Assembly (NCBI GenBank): GCA_023389895.1
Contig: JAEWDX010000025.1
Coordinates: 1 to 9,048 of the forward strand
DNA: 9,048 nt
Source: Bacillota bacterium
GTDB lineage: Bacteria > Bacillota > Bacilli > Bacillales > Cytobacillaceae
Direction: 5' to 3'
Below, piece by piece: positions 5,838-9,048 of this stretch. How positions within the stretch are numbered: position 1 is the first letter of the stretch; each line of letters opens with the position of its first letter. The notes under the pieces were generated by a model. The model ran no database searches, had not been told where the DNA came from, and was given only the letters and a program-made list of their open reading frames with translations. Position numbers and translations under genes: made by a program.

Positions 5838-6704
5838 ATGACATCTTTATTTCGATATATTACTAGTTTAATATTATTGTTGATATTGGCCGCGATTCCA
5901 TTGGGAATCGCGAATGTTGATGGGAAATTTAATCTTGATTTAGCGGCTATTTTTCACAATATGAGTGCTTTCATAAAGGGCTTTTTTACGGGGGATTCCT
6001 TTTATTATCAGCAAGGAGACAGAACACGTCTTATATTTAATGATCTTATTTCATTTTTTATCTCTTCCTATTTATATTTAATAACTTCGGCAATAATAGT
6101 CGTTTTCCTTTCAATGATTTTAGGAATCTTTTTTTGGAAAAAATCAAGCAAATGGATCGATGCTAGCATCGGCTTTATTGGTATAATTCCCGATTTTCTA
6201 TTAGTTCTCATGCTGCAGTTACTAGTCGTCTATCTTAATAAGAGCATAGGGTTTAAAACCGTTAAAGTTGCTTCTTCCTCCATCAGTGACCCAGCACTTT
6301 TCCTACCTTTATTAACATTAATACTCGTGCCTTTTGTCTATTTAGTAAAAAGTCTTTCAGAGGTAACTTTTGATATAACAACTGAAAACTATATTCTTAC
6401 GGCTAAGTCTAAAGGCCTTAAAAAAATATATATCTATATTTATTATATTACATCAAATGTTATTCCCTATTTGAAAGCAGATTTGCACAAAGTAATTAGT
6501 ATTATGATGGGAAATTTGTTTGTTGTTGAGTATTTGTATAATACTCGTGGCTTAACGACGATATTATTTCAATATCAAGTTCATTTTGGTTATCAGTATA
6601 ATCTTGTGATTATGTGCCTTATTTCTTTTTTTATCCTTTATTTAGCCTGCTATTCCTCCTTATGGCTATTAATCGCTGCGATAGAAAGGGTTATTTCTAA
6701 ATGA
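5838..6704 (+). CDS. ABC transporter permease, OppB/DppB type
   Basis: Integral membrane subunit of a peptide/nickel-type ABC importer; the substrate is unknown. The 288-residue product has a first membrane segment at about residues 8-26, an outer loop of about 50 residues, and segments near 76-100, 110-133, 153-172, 218-232 and 258-282. The EAA-type ATPase-docking loop is present but divergent (YILTAKSKGLKK, 185-196, with the conserved Gly193), followed by NVIP. EYLYNTRGL (231-239) matches the VExxFxxPGLG stretch of OppB proteins. It is shorter than OppB (about 306). GAGGTGA precedes the ATG. The stop overlaps the next permease by 4 bp. The gene is visibly more AT-rich than its neighbours. 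No ATPase or solute-binding gene is in the window. Confidence 0.85.
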   Translation: MTSLFRYITSLILLLILAAIPLGIANVDGKFNLDLAAIFHNMSAFIKGFFTGDSFYYQQGDRTRLIFNDLISFFISSYLYLITSAIIVVFLSMILGIFFWKKSSKWIDASIGFIGIIPDFLLVLMLQLLVVYLNKSIGFKTVKVASSSISDPALFLPLLTLILVPFVYLVKSLSEVTFDITTENYILTAKSKGLKKIYIYIYYITSNVIPYLKADLHKVISIMMGNLFVVEYLYNTRGLTTILFQYQVHFGYQYNLVIMCLISFFILYLACYSSLWLLIAAIERVISK

Positions 6705-7627
6705 AAAATAAAATGAATCTCCAATTAATTATAGGAATCCTTATTTTTGTCTTTTTTATCGTAGTTGCTTTAATAGGTCCATATGTGGCGCCATATGATC
6801 TTGAATACTCGAAAAAAATTGATTACATAATTAATAGTGAGGGGCAAAGACAGCTAATTAGTTCACCCTTTCCTCCATCTAAAGAACATTTATTTGGAAC
6901 GGACAAATGGGGATATGATCTTTTAACTTTAATGCTTTACGGGGCTAAATATACTATTTTCACCGTTTTGTTTGTTGCACTTGCTAGAGTGGTGATCGGA
7001 AGCATATCAGGCATCCTTAGTGGAATGAGAAATCGGCAGCCCATGCTTAAAAGACCGAGAAGTGTTTCCCTTTTTAGTGGAATTCCGATCTTTATCATTA
7101 TTTACTTTATTATGGTAGGGATTACGATTGAACCGGTGCTATCTCCGCCAATGCTGGCATTCATTCAAGCTGTACTAATGATCCTCCTAGGTATTTCAGG
7201 AGTTTTTAATGTTATATACCGTAAAACATTAGAGATTAAGAAAAATGCTTTTGTTGAGGCAGCAAGAACTCTCGGTGGGAATAATATCCATATATCTATG
7301 AAGCATATATATCCTGCACTAAAAGGGAATTTATTAACTATTTTTCTTAATGAATGTATCCAGGCGCTCCATATTATTGGGCAGCTAGGTATTTTTAATC
7401 TTTTTTTAGGAGGCACTGAGAAACAGTATCTCCCGACAATTTATCTTTCTATCACAAATGAATGGGCTGGTTTAATTGGTCAATCCCGCTCTTTCTTGTA
7501 TCATGCACAGTGGGTGATTATTTTCCCTTTATTAGCCTATTTACTGTTGCTTTTCTCCTTATACGCAATTTCTTCAGGATTAAGATCAAACATGAAAAGT
7601 AGTCAGAGAAGAACAAATTATATTTGA
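6701..7627 (+). CDS. ABC transporter permease, OppC/DppC type
   Basis: Second integral membrane subunit of the same peptide-type importer, expected to pair with the upstream permease. The 308-residue product has an N-terminal membrane segment (about 9-31) ending in the family-typical GPYVAPYD, then the OppC signature PSKEHLFGTDKWGYD (59-73). The core segments and a well-conserved EAA loop EAARTLGG (186-193) with HIYPAL follow. The last membrane segment is about 269-292, and the tail is basic. Its ATG overlaps the stop of the upstream gene in ATGA, which implies translational coupling; AAAGGG lies ten bases upstream. The substrate cannot be inferred. The ATPases and binding protein must be encoded elsewhere, or be shared with another Opp/Dpp system. 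Confidence 0.88.
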   Translation: MKNKMNLQLIIGILIFVFFIVVALIGPYVAPYDLEYSKKIDYIINSEGQRQLISSPFPPSKEHLFGTDKWGYDLLTLMLYGAKYTIFTVLFVALARVVIGSISGILSGMRNRQPMLKRPRSVSLFSGIPIFIIIYFIMVGITIEPVLSPPMLAFIQAVLMILLGISGVFNVIYRKTLEIKKNAFVEAARTLGGNNIHISMKHIYPALKGNLLTIFLNECIQALHIIGQLGIFNLFLGGTEKQYLPTIYLSITNEWAGLIGQSRSFLYHAQWVIIFPLLAYLLLLFSLYAISSGLRSNMKSSQRRTNYI

Positions 7628-7637
7628 AAGAAATTCA

Positions 7638-7970
7638 TCAAGGTATGACATCAATAATATCAGCTATATTTATCCAAATAAAATCATTAACCTGAGCAAG
7701 TTTCACCTTTTGTTGTTGCTGATCTACTTTTATTACGATCCCACTTAATGAGCTTTCATCGAATTCTGCAAATAGCATGAAAGTCATTTCCTTTTTGGAA
7801 TATAGCGATTCAGTTATGATTCGAGAGAGTCGGTCTTTTTCTTGATCATCTAATTGTGGTCGCACTTTTTTTTGTAAACTTTGCTGATGAAGGATGAAGG
7901 CCTCCTTATGCTCTGGAAGCATCATTCTTGATGATTCAAATAAACCGTTATCTTGCAGTTTTTTGCTCAT
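7638..7970 (-). CDS. yqjX: YolD-family protein (YqjX-like)
   Basis: Small YolD-like protein of 110 residues, the family usually encoded beside UvrX/YqjW-type translesion polymerases and thought to act with them; its molecular role is not settled. The family pattern is visible: an N-terminal segment with MMLPEH (16-21), a charged helical middle, and a C-terminal beta-rich part (SGIVIKVDQQQQKVKL, then WINIADIIDV). Its ATG overlaps the stop of the polymerase gene in ATGA, so the two are translationally coupled. The purine-rich GGGGGG eight bases upstream is an unusual ribosome binding site inside the polymerase gene. The stop codon is 10 bp from that of the convergent permease. Confidence 0.85.
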   Translation of the reverse strand: MSKKLQDNGLFESSRMMLPEHKEAFILHQQSLQKKVRPQLDDQEKDRLSRIITESLYSKKEMTFMLFAEFDESSLSGIVIKVDQQQQKVKLAQVNDFIWINIADIIDVIP

Positions 7971-9048
7971 TTACTATGCCCCCCAATTTTTTGTGCTCGC
8001 TCCCGTGCTTGACCGAAGCGCTTTAAAGAGGCTGCCCTTATAATGGAAGCATTCCCGTATTTTTCTTTAATGCGGTCCGTAACCCTTTCCAACCTTAACT
8101 TTTGCTCCCGGTCAATGAATAAAGTCAACTGATATTCTTGGTCGCTTACAAGCTGACTTAGCGTAATTCCGACTTTTCGAATAGGCTGGCCATCCCAGTT
8201 CCGTTTAAATAATGCTGCTGCCGCTTCATAAACCTCATTTGTAAGGTTGGTCGGCTCAGGCAATTTCATTTGTTTGTTGAAACGATAGGGGCGGCTAAAA
8301 TCAGCTCCTTGACAGCCGACTGAGACGACCCATCCCATATAGCCTTTCGCTCGAGTGCGCTGACATACTAGCTCAGAAAGTTCTAATAGAGGAACCATGA
8401 TTTCATCAAGAGCACGGAAATCAAAGGGGAGGGTCATCTGATGTCCGATAACTTTTTGTAGATTATAGGTAGTAGGCCTGACTGGTGAGTTATCACATCC
8501 ATTCGCAATCAGCCATAGGACTTCACCATTAATCCCCCATTTTGCTTTCAATTTTGCTAATGGTGTTTGCGCCAACTGACCGATTGTGAAAATCCCCATT
8601 CCATTTAAGTGCTGGCGCATTCGGGAGCCGACCATAAACAATTGGTAAACGGGCAATGGCCAAAGCACCTCTTGCAATTTTTCTGCATGTAAAAAGAAGA
8701 TACCAGAATGGTTATGTTTAGCAAAATTGTCACAGGCCATTTTGGAGAGCACTTTATTTTCACTAATGCCAACACGTATATAAACTCCTGTTTTTTCCAT
8801 GACCTTATGTTGAATATCTTTGGCCATTTTTATTGGATCACCAAAAAGCTTTAAACTTCCTGTAATATCCAAGAATTGTTCATCAATACTGTATGGCTCA
8901 ACCAAATCAGTATAAGATTGAAGAATCTCCGTAATCTGCAGGGACACGTTGATGTATTCCTGCATACGTGGGCGAATGACTACTAGATTGGGACATTTTT
9001 CAAGTGCCTCTCCAAGACGTTCTGCAGTAGTGACTCCATACTGCTTAG
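7967..9048 (-). CDS. yqjW: Y-family DNA polymerase YqjW (PolYB/UvrX type), N-terminus outside the window
   Basis: Error-prone translesion DNA polymerase. The frame is open to the right edge; 359 codons are visible and the first ~55 residues, with the first catalytic aspartate of the palm, are missing. Numbering the visible part from the edge, YSIDEQF (52-58) supplies the catalytic Asp-Glu pair, GISENKVLSKMA (93-104) is the conserved fingers/palm segment, and VGSRMRQHLNGMGI (139-152) begins the helix-hairpin-helix thumb. The little-finger domain follows. QLTLF (nt 8117-8131) is a textbook sliding-clamp-binding pentapeptide, although some 49 residues follow it. Gln57 follows the SIDE motif, where many DinB proteins have Ala. 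Any SOS (LexA) box would lie beyond the window. Confidence 0.92.
   Translation of the reverse strand, partial: KQYGVTTAERLGEALEKCPNLVVIRPRMQEYINVSLQITEILQSYTDLVEPYSIDEQFLDITGSLKLFGDPIKMAKDIQHKVMEKTGVYIRVGISENKVLSKMACDNFAKHNHSGIFFLHAEKLQEVLWPLPVYQLFMVGSRMRQHLNGMGIFTIGQLAQTPLAKLKAKWGINGEVLWLIANGCDNSPVRPTTYNLQKVIGHQMTLPFDFRALDEIMVPLLELSELVCQRTRAKGYMGWVVSVGCQGADFSRPYRFNKQMKLPEPTNLTNEVYEAAAALFKRNWDGQPIRKVGITLSQLVSDQEYQLTLFIDREQKLRLERVTDRIKEKYGNASIIRAASLKRFGQARERAQKIGGHSK

Noticed and set aside
7165..7416. Minus-strand open frame of 83 codons inside the second permease
   Set aside because: It is a shadow of the well-conserved OppC-type gene, which covers the EAA loop here.

Overview
The window looks like chromosomal DNA of a low-GC Gram-positive bacterium of the Bacillaceae. 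The evidence is strong AGGAGG-type ribosome binding sites, one TTG start, sigma-A-like promoters, a proline T-box leader, and gene content matching the yqj region of Bacillus subtilis as I remember it: yqjM/namA, proI, yqjP, yqjQ, and yqjW with a YolD-family partner. No complete mobile element, tRNA, rRNA or CRISPR array was found.

Left part, minus strand (1-3699). Positions 1-161 hold a non-coding, hairpin-rich element of unknown identity. Next is namA (178-1200), an old-yellow-enzyme NADPH dehydrogenase, with its own extended -10 promoter. The gap behind it carries four tandem 21-bp units (1316-1403). proI (1450-2265), a pyrroline-5-carboxylate reductase, follows. Its leader of about 360 nt (2304-2664) is a T-box with a proline CCU specifier, a terminator and a clear promoter, so the last step of proline synthesis should be switched on by uncharged tRNA-Pro. 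tagU (2779-3699), an LCP-family enzyme that attaches anionic polymers to the cell wall, lies upstream in the same direction.

Middle and right part, plus strand (3963-7627). A divergent intergenic region of 263 bp separates tagU from a four-gene run: a metallo-beta-lactamase-fold hydrolase (yqjP), a short-chain dehydrogenase (yqjQ), and two membrane permeases of the OppB/OppC type that overlap by 4 bp. A good -10 box and a Fur-like palindrome precede yqjP. I see no strong terminator inside this run, so co-transcription is plausible. The permease pair has no ATPase or solute-binding gene in the window and looks like an insertion in an otherwise conserved neighbourhood.

Right end, minus strand (7638-9048). 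A YolD-like small protein (yqjX) and a Y-family translesion polymerase (yqjW/polYB type, N-terminus outside the window) overlap by 4 bp and form an operon. It converges on the permease operon with only 10 bp between the stop codons.

Most of the window is ordinary housekeeping or accessory chromosome. The observations most worth a second look are the extra terminator-like hairpin inside the proI T-box leader, the 21-bp tandem array, the unknown structured element at the left edge, the Fur-like box before yqjP, and the orphan permease pair. I found no convincing new multi-gene system.
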